Below, piece by piece: positions 12,051 to 21,664 of a DNA stretch of 64,000 bases. The stretch covers positions 6,262,001 to 6,326,000 of the forward strand of contig CM069439.1 of assembly GCA_035610365.1 (NCBI GenBank). The letters run 5' to 3'. The notes under the pieces were generated by a model. The model saw only the letters and a program-made list of their open reading frames with translations. It ran no database searches and had not been told where the DNA came from. Each line of letters opens with the position of its first letter. Within the stretch, counting starts at the first letter, position 1. The stretch is from Aquatica leii. Its lineage: Eukaryota > Arthropoda > Insecta > Coleoptera > Lampyridae. Made by a program: the position numbers and the translations under genes.

Positions 12051-14007
12051 TTTTAAACTCTTTAAAAAATTGCAACATAAAATTGACAAAACGTAGAGAT
12101 CACAAAATATTGAAATATATTGATACGAACAACTAACTAGTTGACCAGGAGGGCCTAAATATCAAATATATTTCCACCTCTGATCAAACAGCTTATACAT
12201 TGTGACAGAGCTGTAAAAAAAACTAAAACAATTTTAATTGAGACAACAGTTCCGATATTTGTGACACACGGTTATCCAGCTAACGCAAGCATAACATATA
12301 TGTTCCTGATACGTACCATTACAATGTACAATGTTATGTAATGTCAATTATATAATGTAAGAACTCATGCATTTTACATACATGTACCAATTTAGACTTA
12401 AATATATCCAATACGTATTTGTAGTACAGAATTATATGTCTAATTACGGAACTTTGTACAGTAAGTAAATATTGTTTCTATTAGCAGCAACTATACGATT
12501 CCGCAGTAGCATAGTGGTTAGAGTGTGTGTATATAAGTAAAACAAACAAGTACCTTTGTACCACAAATAAAACGTACCAGATATGTAAAAATAATTGCGC
12601 ATGTTTTGATCATTCGAAGCAAATTGAACTCTCGGTGAGCTGTCGTTGGTACGTATCCAGAGAACTTTGTCATATACGTGGTACTTACTTAGTATATACT
12701 TGTGATAGCTGAGCACCTGTTATCAAACACAAATCGTGCCACTTCTATAGTTTTTGATGGTAGATTTTCTTTACTCTCAGGCTCAGGTTCTATTATATTA
12801 TATTTTTTTCTAGTTACCTTAGTTTTACACAATTCTCATTTTATTATATGTCCCCTGACAAATCACGTAGATCACGTTCAGAAAGTAAAAAGTGTTTGCC
12901 TAATTTACTATTATTTCAATTTGCTATAAAAAAAAATTATATTATATTTTCATGTGGCTTTATAACTACAGCCAAATTATTAATTAAAAGTTAGGCAATA
13001 CAAAAAATGTTTTACATTTTATTAGTTTAGTTAAGTAGGCTTTGTGTGCACCAAAACAAATAGATTAAATAAATACCATTAAAGAAAACTGTTAAAAAAA
13101 GCTGACCACTAAACTAAACAAATTTGTGGTAATCTAAATTGCTGGTGTAAATAAATAGGATATTATATTTCTTACAAATTAATAAGCTATTATGAATCAA
13201 TTTAACAAAATTCAAAAATGATTCTCAATTTTTAATAACATATTTTAATTAACATAATTTTTGATGTATCAAAAATAATAAAGAATAATTACATTTTTAA
13301 ATAAACGCCTTTGCATCATGTAGTTTCAAAAGTTTATAAAATATGTGATTCATTTATATTTCCTGTTAAATTCAGATTTAAAAATGAATTAAAACTAAAG
13401 CATCAGTTTTCAAAATTAAAAGTTTCATAAGGACAAAATCGTATCACTCTTATCTATAACCGTTGACAAAATTTCTTATACTCGTGGTTTAATATATAGA
13501 ATTAGTTTTTCGGAAAAAATGCTGAACATTGTTTTACTGCTGACCACCAAATTGCTTGTGACACCGCTTAAGAAATTGCAAAATCTATTCTTTTTGAATA
13601 GAAAAATACGAAAGAAATTTAGATGTTCAAACATCCCAATAACGTTAATCGTGACACAGTTTTGAATGATTCTTTACATTAATTCCTGATTTACTCATCT
13701 GTCTAAGACACGTTTTTAACCGTACCTTAATTGTCTACTTGCAACGATTTTTTTCTATATATACATAAACTACTTAACCATAAGTCACTTCTTTACAGTT
13801 TAGAATCTACCTTGATTAACAAGTGTTGTCATGCTCTACAAATAGTAGAACCAACTATATTAAAAAATAAATATGATTCTGCTAGAATGTATAACGGAGA
13901 CAAGACATGAATAATGTAACCTCAAAATAATTTGTATGCTTAACTTAAAAAAAACAAGATATAAAATTACAAAAATAATGTGTGTGTACTAAGATAATCT
14001 CTTTAAA
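12051..14007. other. 2 kb of AT-rich DNA, largely featureless
   Basis: No gene recognised. At 13,787-13,835 a short stretch (TAAGTCACTTCT then TTTAGAATCT and AACAAGTG) resembles the sequence right after the Penelope stop codon at 19,466-19,515, so it is probably a fragment of the same 3' region. A tRNA-box-A-like sequence near 12,505 was considered and rejected. Confidence 0.4.
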
Positions 14008-14085
14008 CTTCAGTCCGTTTTAATGTATTTTGCAGGCAGCATAATCGACCGGAAATTTTACTTTGTCGGCCTAGGCCGGTAAAGT
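14008..14085 (-). repeat. Repeat B, copy 2 (inverted)
   Basis: Reverse copy of the 78-bp unit at 1,216-1,293, with the perfect palindrome CCGGCCTAGGCCGG in reverse reading. Substitutions are scattered, so the two copies are old. Confidence 0.65.
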
Positions 14086-14250
14086 TTGGTTTTTATGTAA
14101 GTTAAATGTTAAATTGTAATGAATTTATGTAATTGTCAAATTAATTTTAAAAACAATTTAGTTTACAGGTTTCACCTTTATCAACATATGTTATTAAATT
14201 TTATTAAAAATCACTACTGTTTTTAACAAATGTATAGTATACAAATATTT

Positions 14251-14300
14251 GTGTATCACACGTCCGAAAGTATTTTGCGAGTATTCGCATTTTGTGGGTT
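14251..14300 (-). repeat. Palindromic repeat A, partial copy
   Basis: Reads GTGTATCACACGTCC and then TATTTTGCGAGTATTCGC, the reverse of the right arm of the unit at 16,986-17,105. The other arm is absent. Confidence 0.6.
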
Positions 14301-14319
14301 AGAAAAAAGTTATATAAAA

Positions 14320-14800
14320 AAAAGTAAAAGTGCTAGAAATGATAAAAGAAAACAGAGAAGAAACGTTGAGAAAAGCACAAAAAACTGACATGAAAACACT
14401 CTACAATGTAACAAAAGAGATAACAAGAAAGAAAATAATAAACGAAAAAAAGGTGAAAGACAAACATGAAATAACCGTTAAAACACAAATCGAAACTGAA
14501 CAGAAGTAGATCAAACATTTCAAAGAAATATGTAAGAAAACAACAATACAAGAAGAAAAGTGGAAGAAATGAAGCAAATAGAAGCAGAGAATAAATGAAG
14601 ATGCGATCACTACAGAAGAAATAAAAAATGCAATAGAAACGCTAGCAGAACTAATTAGACACAATATAAGAAGGAAAAAAAGAAGAAGACCAAAAAACAA
14701 ACGAGAACATAAAATGATTTTTACTGAGAAAGAACTACAACAGAGTGAAATAAAAGAGAAGGCAAAAGAGAAGATCGAATAGAGATCATTATGTAAAGTG
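14320..14800 (+). pseudogene. Possible non-LTR retrotransposon fragment
   Basis: The plus strand is purine-rich and partly open, with pieces such as TLYNVTKEITRKK, VKDKHEITVKTQIETEQ, IKHFKEICKK and DAITTEEIKNAIETL. Their order recalls the region just before the RT domain of RTE- or craft-type LINEs (a segment of the kind KDKxGxxITxxxEQxxRWxxHF followed by TxEEIxxAIxxL). No RT motif follows. The long minus-strand frames here are low-complexity shadows. Assignment is tentative. Confidence 0.35.
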
Positions 14801-15544
14801 CTGTGTGCATAGTGAACCAGTGAACCTAGTACAGAGTTGGGCACTCTACTGCCGTACAGGCAAAAACGCTAAAAAATACCCAAGAATCGTCGCAGAAGAC
14901 GAAGCCCTATGTTTCTAAAGGAGTAAAAGAGTAGCTATATTTTTTCATAATATACTAAATACTAAATCCTAATTTTCTGAAAAAGACACGTTTTAACTAA
15001 AAATAAAATAAAAACAGAAAAATCCCATACTTAGTTTATATAAATGCTTATTATATTTAATGATCTAAATAAGCATTTGCATCGTTAACGTCCATATGTA
15101 AATTATCATTCAAAACAATATAATAATAATGTATGAAATTCGCTTTGTTCTAAAAATTTCTGTTTGTATTGTCGCTTTTTCTCAAAATTTGTTTTCTTGA
15201 TTTTTTCTATTATTTCTTCGGTGTAGTTTTTGTAACTACTTTAAAAAAGTTTTTGTAGTGTTTTCTTATTTGTTTTTTTAAATAACCTAAATAAATATAA
15301 AATAAATCTCTGTTAAGATAACGTCATTGTTGTATGTGAAAATTGCATGTCAAAACAAGAAGATTCAATATTCGACAATTAATCACAAACAAGAATAGAA
15401 AGAAGTATTCATTTTTTAATGAAACAATGAGGACTTAACTGAATCTAATTTAAGTTTCTTCGACAAAACCTTGTTGGTTCAATTTTTTAACCATTAGTTC
15501 ATCAGAGCTCCTGTTGTAGTTGGGGTCTTTAACAAAACCGAATT
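14801..15544. other. AT-rich stretch, nothing firm
   Basis: No recognised gene. It ends where the left half of a Tigger-like transposase becomes readable. Confidence 0.4.
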
Positions 15545-15752
15545 CCTTAAGAGAAATAATAGATTGTCCTTAAGAAAATCTGAGAATACGTCGCTTTCTA
15601 GGCTACCGTCATTTAACCGTGCCAATGTCAATGACTTTTATGACAACGCGTTTTAGGTAAACACAGCTTTAAACCTCATATGATCTGAAACCTAGATGAA
15701 AGAGATGGTTCAAATGTAATTAATGCTTCCAAAAGTGTTAGCAGTTCGGGGG
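15545..15752 (+). pseudogene. Tigger/pogo-like transposase, left half (split by hAT)
   Basis: The frame reads [20 protein letters not shown] and then [13 protein letters not shown], the region between the DNA-binding part and the DDE core of jerky/Tigger transposases. After a degenerate part it continues NLDERDGSNVINASKSVSSS, which contains the first catalytic Asp. It stops at the target site TCTACGAA of the hAT element. The frame resumes at 21,657 after that element in the same phase, so both parts were once one gene. This subfamily is distinct from the pogo copies at 2.9 kb and 58 kb. Confidence 0.75.
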
Positions 15753-15760
15753 TCTACGAA
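15753..15760 (+). repeat. hAT target-site duplication, left (TCTACGAA)
   Basis: The 8 bp directly before the hAT terminus. They match TCTACGCA at 21,657-21,664 at seven of eight positions; hAT elements make 8-bp duplications. Confidence 0.85.
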
Positions 15761-16347
15761 CAGTCCCGCGCTATACATAAGGGCGAAATCGTGTGGTGCG
15801 CCGAGGCGCCGAAAAGCTTCAAAACACAAAAGTAAAAAAAAGATAAAGCAATAAACAACATTGTCAAAACAAAATTTATAATGATAAAAAAAACATTAAG
15901 GGATTGCTAGCTATTACATTGTTTTTTATTTGTTTATTTTTTTATTTTTACTCTTTGAGACGAGGGAACCGAATTACTTCTCGAAAATAATATATTTTCC
16001 AAATGAGAGTACGCAATAATAGCATTTATTCGATCGAATACGTAACATGATAACATGAATTGTGTGAACTTAAACAAATCTCATTTTATTCATGTTTGAG
16101 CTTGAGATTTGGCTTGCAACGAACCAACGAGCGAACAAGCGTTTTTTTCCTGTCTGAGCTTGCAATGTACGAAACTTTATACATTTAAGCAATGCATCGG
16201 TTGCGTTTTCATTTGTTGCGTGATGCCCGATGGATAATTAACTTAGCGAAGTGAAAAGGTGCATCAGGTAAAAGATATCTGCTTTTGAAACTTTAGTTTT
16301 TTGTAGTTTTACAGACTTGTGTGATGTGTTTTGTGTTGTGAATTAAG

Positions 16348-16656
16348 GTGAGTTCATCTAAAATTTGTTTTTTATTTTAGATTTATTAAACATTAAAAGC
16401 CAAAAACTTTCATCTCCCAAATCCTATTATATTTGATTATATAAACATCATTGTTAATTGAACTAAATTCAAACAGAATAATTGATAAGCACTAATATTA
16501 CTATTTATAAAAATTTATAAATTTTGAAATAACTTGAAATAAGTAATGTTGAGAAAATACTTTCGAGTTTGAGTTTGAAACGTCGAAATATTTCCATTTT
16601 TTATGAATAATTTGTCAATTTGTTTACTTACGTATTAATTTCTTTACAGTATACAG
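16348..16656 (+). other. 5' UTR intron of hAT element
   Basis: Donor AAG then GTGAGTTCATC at 16,348. Acceptor either at 16,649 (CTTTACAG) or at 16,656 (TATACAG, just before GATGTCAGG). Copy 2 keeps the donor (reverse at 53,840-53,845) but has changed the first acceptor to CTTTACAA while keeping TATACAG, so the second acceptor is more likely the used one. Confidence 0.55.
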
Positions 16657-16657
16657 G

Positions 16658-16985
16658 ATGTCAGGAAAAAAAAAAAGAAATTGGATACCAAAATTTGCGG
16701 AATAAAAGAAAAAGAGAGGAAGAACTAGAAAACCATGTCAAAATTACGCATTTTCTTTCAAAACCCGAGTGTACTTTGCCAAATATTAATAACAACAATA
16801 ATGCAGCTGAATCCCAATATTCTGAACCTGTACTTGAAACAAGTGTCAGCAGCAGACAAGAAACTGATCTTCTAGAAAGCAATCCATCAACATCTTCAAG
16901 TCCCGCTGATAATGATAAATCAACACCTTCAAAAATTAGCAGAACAGAAAATATGAGTCAACTTTCGAAAGATGCTGCGCTATGG
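16658..16985 (+). pseudogene. hAT transposase, N-terminal part
   Basis: Begins with ATG at 16,658. After a frameshifted lysine-rich start it reads KRKREEELENHVKITHFLSK and then a low-complexity linker with NINNNNN and SNPSTSSSPADNDKSTPSK. This is the usual N-terminus of ZMYM1/DUF4371-type hAT proteins before the TTF-type zinc finger. The frame is cut at DAALWK by palindromic repeat A of the inserted element. The zinc finger and most of DUF4371 do not reappear on the far side of the insertion, so about 0.7 kb was lost. Confidence 0.75.
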
Positions 16986-17105
16986 AAATAGTTATTTGTA
17001 TCACTAGTCCAGAAAGTGCTATTTGCGAGTATGAGCATATTTGTACAAAAGGCGAATACTCGCAAAATACTTTTAGGACGTGTGATACACAACATTTTTT
17101 GTGCC
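16986..17105. repeat. Palindromic repeat A, copy 2
   Basis: Folds through GTATCACTAGTCC (16,998-) against GGACGTGTGATAC (17,076-17,088), and ATTTGCGAGTAT against ATACTCGCAAAAT. It marks the exact point where the hAT frame is interrupted and precedes a tyrosine-recombinase remnant. Confidence 0.75.
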
Positions 17106-17270
17106 GAACTTTAAAAAAAATGATTTATTTTATTAACTAAATTTAAATATTCTATGTTGATAACAACGAAATCTGTAATTTTGAATTTCAATTGTTTATG
17201 TAAATATACTTAATTTTGTTACAATTTAATTAACTTGATTAAAAGTATTATTTATTTGTATCGTCTTAAA

Positions 17271-17640
17271 ATGGATATTCCTCCACACATTAAAGAAGCT
17301 GCACAAAATGTGATAACAATTTGTTACCGACAAAATCTTCGGATCGGTACTGGAAACCACGATCTTGTTAACTGGTGCACTAAAAATTCAGCAAGCGTCT
17401 ACAATAAGTATGTTTTATTATATACAGGACACTGCATTTGCAGAAATAGTGGAACGGCATTAGTAAGTCAGGGAACTAATATCACGTAGTTGAAACGGAC
17501 AGTACTGTTGCCGAAGAATACATAGAAGACTCCTTGACACCTAAAATCGCAATAGACAATCAACTAACAAGACAATGTAATTCCATACCACAGTGTTCCA
17601 TAAGTTTTGCTAATGTCGATGGCATTCAACCAATCATGCG
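17271..17640 (+). pseudogene. Tyrosine-recombinase (Crypton-like) remnant, internally deleted
   Basis: The ATG at 17,271 opens MDIPPHIKEAAQNVI, resembling the N-terminus of a family of tyrosine-recombinase proteins common in insect genomes. It is followed by a degenerate core-binding stretch (LVNWCTKN). After a deletion the frame gives RNSGTALVSQGTNIT and then LKR, matching the HxxRxS...G..I..LK region of the catalytic box. In another frame it gives STVAEEYIEDSL and CSISFANVDG, a typical C-terminus. Catalytic blocks in the middle, including the first Arg and probably the final His, are missing, so the protein would be dead. Identification rests on my memory of this family and should be checked. 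Confidence 0.5.
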
Positions 17641-17656
17641 AGTTTACTTTATATAA

Positions 17657-19468
17657 ATATTTCAAACTTCTAGGCCATATCATCTAAAATCCAACATTTC
17701 AAAGTCGGAAGAGTCAGCTCTAAAAGGTCTTCGTAAGAACCCTGATATTATTGTTCTTCCAGCCGACAAAGGCAACGCCACTGTAGTTTTGAACCAAACT
17801 GATTATGTTACGAAAATCAATTCTATTTTGTCTGAGGAAACTTACGCTCTTCTAACCCATAACCCCACTTCGAGGATTGAAAGCGAGGTTAGCCAAATCA
17901 TCAAATCTTCCAATCTACCTCCTGAAAGTAAACGTCGACTTACCCCATCAGATTCTAAACCACCTCGTCTATACGGACTTCCTAAAATTCACAAACAAGG
18001 TATTCCTTTTCGACCTATCGTTAGTACTATCCAATCTCCTACTTACAAGCTAGCCAAGTTCTTGTCCAACATTCTTTGCGAGTTTACAGGTAAAACCTCT
18101 TCTCACATCCTCAACTCTCAGCATTTTATTCAACGTCTAGAAACTATAAAACTTGAACCCCAAGATCTTCTCGTGAGCTTTGATGTTACTTCACTTTTTA
18201 CTAAAGTTCCTATTAAGGATTCGCTTATTATCATCAAACAGATTCTGTCTCAACATGGCAAGAACTTGAGTTTGGTTCCTCTTATTGAAAAGTGTCTATC
18301 CTCTACTTACTTCCAATTTGATAATAAGTTTTACGAACAAGTTTCTGGTGCTGCTATGGGTTCTCCTCTATCACCTGTTGTAGCTAACATTTTTATGGAA
18401 TCCTTTGAAACGATTGCTTTGGAATCATCAATATTAAAACCTAAAGTGTGGTTTAGATATGTCGACGACACGTTTATTGTTTGGTCTCATGGTCATCTTG
18501 AATTGTCTAAGTTTCTTGATCATCTTAACAATCAACACTTAGATATCAAATTTACTATGGAAATCGAAAGTAATGGTTCTCTTCCATTTCTTGACGTTCT
18601 TGTGACTCGTAAGCCCGACGGACTTCTAGGCCATTCTGTTTATCGCAAACCCACCCATACGGACAGATACCTTCATGCTTCGTCTCATCATCATCCTGCA
18701 CAGAAACGTTCCGTTATTGAATCTTTGGTCCATCGTGCCTTTTCTATTTGTCAACCTGAGAATCTAGACTCAGAACTCCGTCATCTCACTAGAACCTTAG
18801 TGAACAATGGTTATGTAAAGCGAGATATTCATAGAGTTATTAATCGTCGTTTACATCCACGTACTCGATTACCTATGGACATTTCTACTCCCGAATCCAA
18901 CCCGAAATTGGCTTTTTTACCCTACATTCACAAGGTTACAGATCAAATAGGGAAACTCCTTCGTAAGAATGGTATTAAACCCATATTCAACTCGACAAGC
19001 AAAATCTCTCAGATTCTTCCTTCTCCCAAAGACAAATTTCCTACACTTTCATCTCAAGGTGTATACCAAATTCCCTGTTCTTGTGGTTTAGTCTACATTG
19101 GTGAAACCGGTCGTTCCGTCATTACTCGCATTTCAGAACATGATCGTTGTATAAGGAAAAGGTATACTTCCAAGTCTGCGGTCGCTGAACATCATTTTAC
19201 TACAGGTCACAAGATAGATTTTGATAATGTTTCGTTGATTGCCAAATCTCCATTCTTTTTCAACAGGAAATTCCGAGAAAGCATAGAAATCATAAAACAC
19301 CCCAATAACTTCAATCGCGATCATGGTTTCGAACTATCCCCTCTTTGGTTCCCGGTTATTAGTCATTTATCAAAAACACGCCGCCTAGCAACCGTAACCC
19401 AATCAGGGTCGAGCTTAATCATCCGTGACGATCCTTTTCCTTTAAATACGGAGACTATTTCTTCTTAA
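17657..19468 (+). CDS. Penelope-like reverse transcriptase with GIY-YIG endonuclease (5'-truncated element)
   Basis: The longest open frame of the window, about 600 codons; the frame is open from 17,657 without an obvious ATG, so the element is probably truncated at its 5' end. RT blocks in order: NPDIIVLPADKGNATVV, RLYGLPKIHKQGIPFRPI, LLVSFDVTSLFTKVPI, QVSGAAMGSPLSPVVANIFM, then WFRYVDDTFIVWSHG with the catalytic YVDD, and LPFLDVLVTRKPDG. The C-terminal endonuclease has GVYQIPCSCGLVYIGETGRS with the GIY-YIG signature, a basic ISEH helix, and FRESIEIIKHPNN with the family's Glu. Penelope elements are non-LTR-like retroelements whose RT is near telomerase. No stop or frameshift breaks the frame, so decay is recent compared with its neighbours. 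It lies inside the hAT element. Confidence 0.9.
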   Translation: MFQTSRPYHLKSNISKSEESALKGLRKNPDIIVLPADKGNATVVLNQTDYVTKINSILSEETYALLTHNPTSRIESEVSQIIKSSNLPPESKRRLTPSDSKPPRLYGLPKIHKQGIPFRPIVSTIQSPTYKLAKFLSNILCEFTGKTSSHILNSQHFIQRLETIKLEPQDLLVSFDVTSLFTKVPIKDSLIIIKQILSQHGKNLSLVPLIEKCLSSTYFQFDNKFYEQVSGAAMGSPLSPVVANIFMESFETIALESSILKPKVWFRYVDDTFIVWSHGHLELSKFLDHLNNQHLDIKFTMEIESNGSLPFLDVLVTRKPDGLLGHSVYRKPTHTDRYLHASSHHHPAQKRSVIESLVHRAFSICQPENLDSELRHLTRTLVNNGYVKRDIHRVINRRLHPRTRLPMDISTPESNPKLAFLPYIHKVTDQIGKLLRKNGIKPIFNSTSKISQILPSPKDKFPTLSSQGVYQIPCSCGLVYIGETGRSVITRISEHDRCIRKRYTSKSAVAEHHFTTGHKIDFDNVSLIAKSPFFFNRKFRESIEIIKHPNNFNRDHGFELSPLWFPVISHLSKTRRLATVTQSGSSLIIRDDPFPLNTETISS

Positions 19469-19483
19469 GTCACTTCTACGGAG

Positions 19484-19701
19484 TTTAGAATCTGGCTTGG
19501 TTCACAAGTTGATTACCTAACTCGGTAGTGGTTCTTTGTTAGATTTTCGTTTGCTTTTTCAGGTTATCGTTTTCTTTCTTACCTTTTCATAGTTTAGGTT
19601 ATGGCTTGTTTTACAAGTGGATAACCTAACTTTTGAGAAGTTCTTAGTTAGATTTCGATTGCTTGTTTGAGTTTTGCGATTTATCTTACGCCCTGATGAA
19701 G
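19484..19701 (+). repeat. 109-bp tandem duplication after the Penelope stop codon
   Basis: Unit 1 (19,484-19,592) and unit 2 (19,593-19,701) both run TTTAG, TGGCTTG, ACAAGT, ACCTAACT, GTTCTT, GTTAGATTT, TTGCTT in the same order. Such repeats in the 3' region fit the terminal repeats of Penelope elements. Unit 2 runs into the hammerhead-like motif. Confidence 0.65.
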
Positions 19702-19730
19702 CCCCTTACGAAAGTGGGCGAAACGTTGGC
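19690..19730 (+). ncRNA. Hammerhead-ribozyme-like motif in Penelope 3' region
   Basis: Core CTGATGA (19,693-19,699), a stem II formed by GCCC (19,701-19,704) and GGGC (19,716-19,719), then GAAA (19,720-19,723) and CGTT. The ACGT that follows is self-complementary, as in dimeric hammerheads with a very short stem III. The presumed cleavage triplet is GTT (19,725-19,727). GCC (19,690-19,692) pairs with GGC (19,728-19,730) as stem I. Penelope elements are known to carry hammerheads. One extra base (A19,700) between the core and stem II departs from the consensus, so activity is uncertain. Confidence 0.6.
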
Positions 19731-19764
19731 AGCTTCGGTTGCAACTATGACACGGTCCAAACCC

Positions 19765-21180
19765 GGAAGACATTCTAATGGTAGTATAGAAGAACATTTT
19801 TTATTATTTTGTCCTATAGATGGTGTGTCGGGTGAAGGCTTGACAAAATTTCTTTTGTCGGCGTTAGAGAAAGAAGGCTTTAATATCAACGATTTGCGGG
19901 GTCAGGGTTACGACAATGGGGCAAATATGCGTGGTAGGCATAATGGACTACAAAGAAATTTTGGATTTCAGTTCGCGAGCTTTCTTTGTTCCTTGTTGCA
20001 ATCATACCTTAAATTTAGTCGTCAATGATGCCACAAAATTGAATACTTTGAGCATCAATTTTTTTTCTTTAACTCAAGAACTGTTTGTGTATTTTTTTCA
20101 GTTTCTACTAAACGCTGGTTAATTCTGAATTCTAATTTATCTAATGTAACAAATTTAACTTTAAAACCTTTATCGGATACTCGATGGTATAGTAGAATAG
20201 ATGCAATAACTCCTTTAAGGTATCAACTTGGGGAGGTTTATGATGCTCTGTTTAAAATAAGCAAAGAAAACTTTGAAAATAACGTAAAAAATTTGACTGC
20301 ATCGTTGGCCAAAAAATTGCAAAATTTTGAGTTCATTTGCATTCTTATATTGTTGTATAATATTTTAAGTAAAGTTAACATTGTTAGTAAAATTATTCAA
20401 AAACCGAACTTTGATGTTGTTCAGTGTTGTAATCATTTAAATAATTTAAAAAGTTTTTTAAAAGCTAATCGCTCCGATAAAGGTTTTAATGCTCTATTGA
20501 TTGATGCTAAAGAAATAGCATCCAGCTTAGACATAGAACCTAAACTCAAAAAACAAAGGGGTCTAAGACCGCAAAAAATAAAAAAAAACATTTTGATTTT
20601 GAATGTGATGATGAACCGATCCACCACGAAACTTTAAAGTTCAAAGTTATTTGTTTTTTTAATGCTCTACATGTAATCATCAGTGGATGAGAGATTCCAA
20701 TTACTTTCTCTTAGTCTAATAATTTCGCGTTTTTATGGAATATTGATAAATTTAAAAATTATTCTGAAAACGAACAATTAGAATTATGTCAAAATTTATT
20801 AAACCACAAAACTCGTAATAAACGAGACATAACTGCCGTGGAACTTGTTAAAGAATTGCAATGTTTACAAAGTTTTTATGAAAAAGTTATTACGTCTTCA
20901 TAAGAAACTTTAAATTATATAACAATTAACAACTTAGTGGATTATTTTCCTAATACGAGCATAATACTTTGTATTTTATTAACAATGCCGGTTTCTGTTG
21001 ATACCGCAGAACGATCTTTTTCGAAACTCAAAATAATAAAAAAATATTTAAGATCGACCATGGGGCAAAACCGACTACTGCTATGATTTTAATAGAAACG
21101 GACCAGCTAAAAGAATTAGAAACCGAAGATTTAATTAAACAATTTGCAAAAATTAAAGCACGGAAAGCTCAATTCACTTA
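19765..21180 (+). pseudogene. hAT transposase, C-terminal part (RNase H-like core and dimerisation domain)
   Basis: Several frames together give the second half of a ZMYM1/DUF4371 hAT protein: SIEEHFLLFCPIDGVSGEGL, LRGQGYDNGANMRGRHNGLQ (second catalytic Asp), FFVPCCNHTLNLVVNDATK, LSDTRWYSRIDAI and, near 20,980-21,060, MPVSVDTAERSFSKLKIIKK, the C-terminal hAT dimerisation signature. There are several frameshifts and stops. It resumes after the Penelope insertion; the first catalytic Asp region present in copy 2 is absent here. Confidence 0.8.
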
Positions 21181-21656
21181 GCTAAAATATTAATAACAAT
21201 ACCTGATACCTGGATAATAACCTTTAAAAGGTGACATGTTGCATTATTAAAATAATATGTTGTATTGTTTTTATTTGTGGATCAGTTTCGTCCTGTGATA
21301 TATAAACGAGTATTTTTAATGTTTTAGATATTTTTTTATTTCTTGTGCTTTTGTATCATATTTTTGAAACGAAAATACCAAAAAAATTGAGTTGTAATAC
21401 TGTTAGAATATATTGCTGTTTTCTATAAGTTTATAATTATGTTATGTACCTCAATGAAAAAATACTTGTATGGCTTGTACTTGTAACATATAAAAATGAA
21501 AATAAATTCATGAAAATACTTCTTAAAATTATTTTTCAATAGTGGATAATAATACCTAACTTAACCCGTATCTGTACTCACATATAAACGTAATACAAAT
21601 TTGGGGCGTTATTTTAAATTTGCACAAGAGCGCCAAAAGTGCTAGACTCGGGCCTG

Positions 21657-21664
21657 TCTACGCA
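21657..21664 (+). repeat. hAT target-site duplication, right (TCTACGCA)
   Basis: Directly follows the right terminus CGGGCCTG and matches the left duplication at seven of eight bases. Confidence 0.85.

Larger units (their letters stand above)
15761..21656 (+). mobile_element. hAT element (ZMYM1/DUF4371 type), copy 1, with nested insertions
   Basis: Left terminus CAGTCCCGCGC and right terminus (reverse) CAGGCCCGAGTC are imperfect inverted repeats with an 8-bp duplication outside. A second copy lies on the minus strand at 51,369-54,403, and their non-coding flanks align over hundreds of bases, for example the palindromic GGCGC-rich subterminal parts and the 5' UTR intron. Copy 1 is longer because a tyrosine-recombinase remnant and a Penelope element are inserted within its reading frame from 16,986 to about 19,760. 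Copy 1 also lacks the zinc-finger and DUF4371 N-part that copy 2 keeps. Confidence 0.9.

Noticed and set aside
12500-12615. tRNA-derived SINE (TAGCATAGTGG resembles box A)
   Set aside because: The candidate box B (GATCATTCGAAGC) departs from consensus, no tRNA fold forms, and no second copy was seen.
1216-14300. A Polinton/Maverick-sized element bounded by inverted repeats A/B
   Set aside because: No DNA polymerase B, integrase, protease or capsid genes lie between; the contents are unrelated transposons, and the A-B spacing differs on the two sides.
14333-14844. Long minus-strand frames rich in Phe/Leu/Cys
   Set aside because: Low-complexity complement of a purine-rich plus strand; the plus strand carries the LINE-like pieces.
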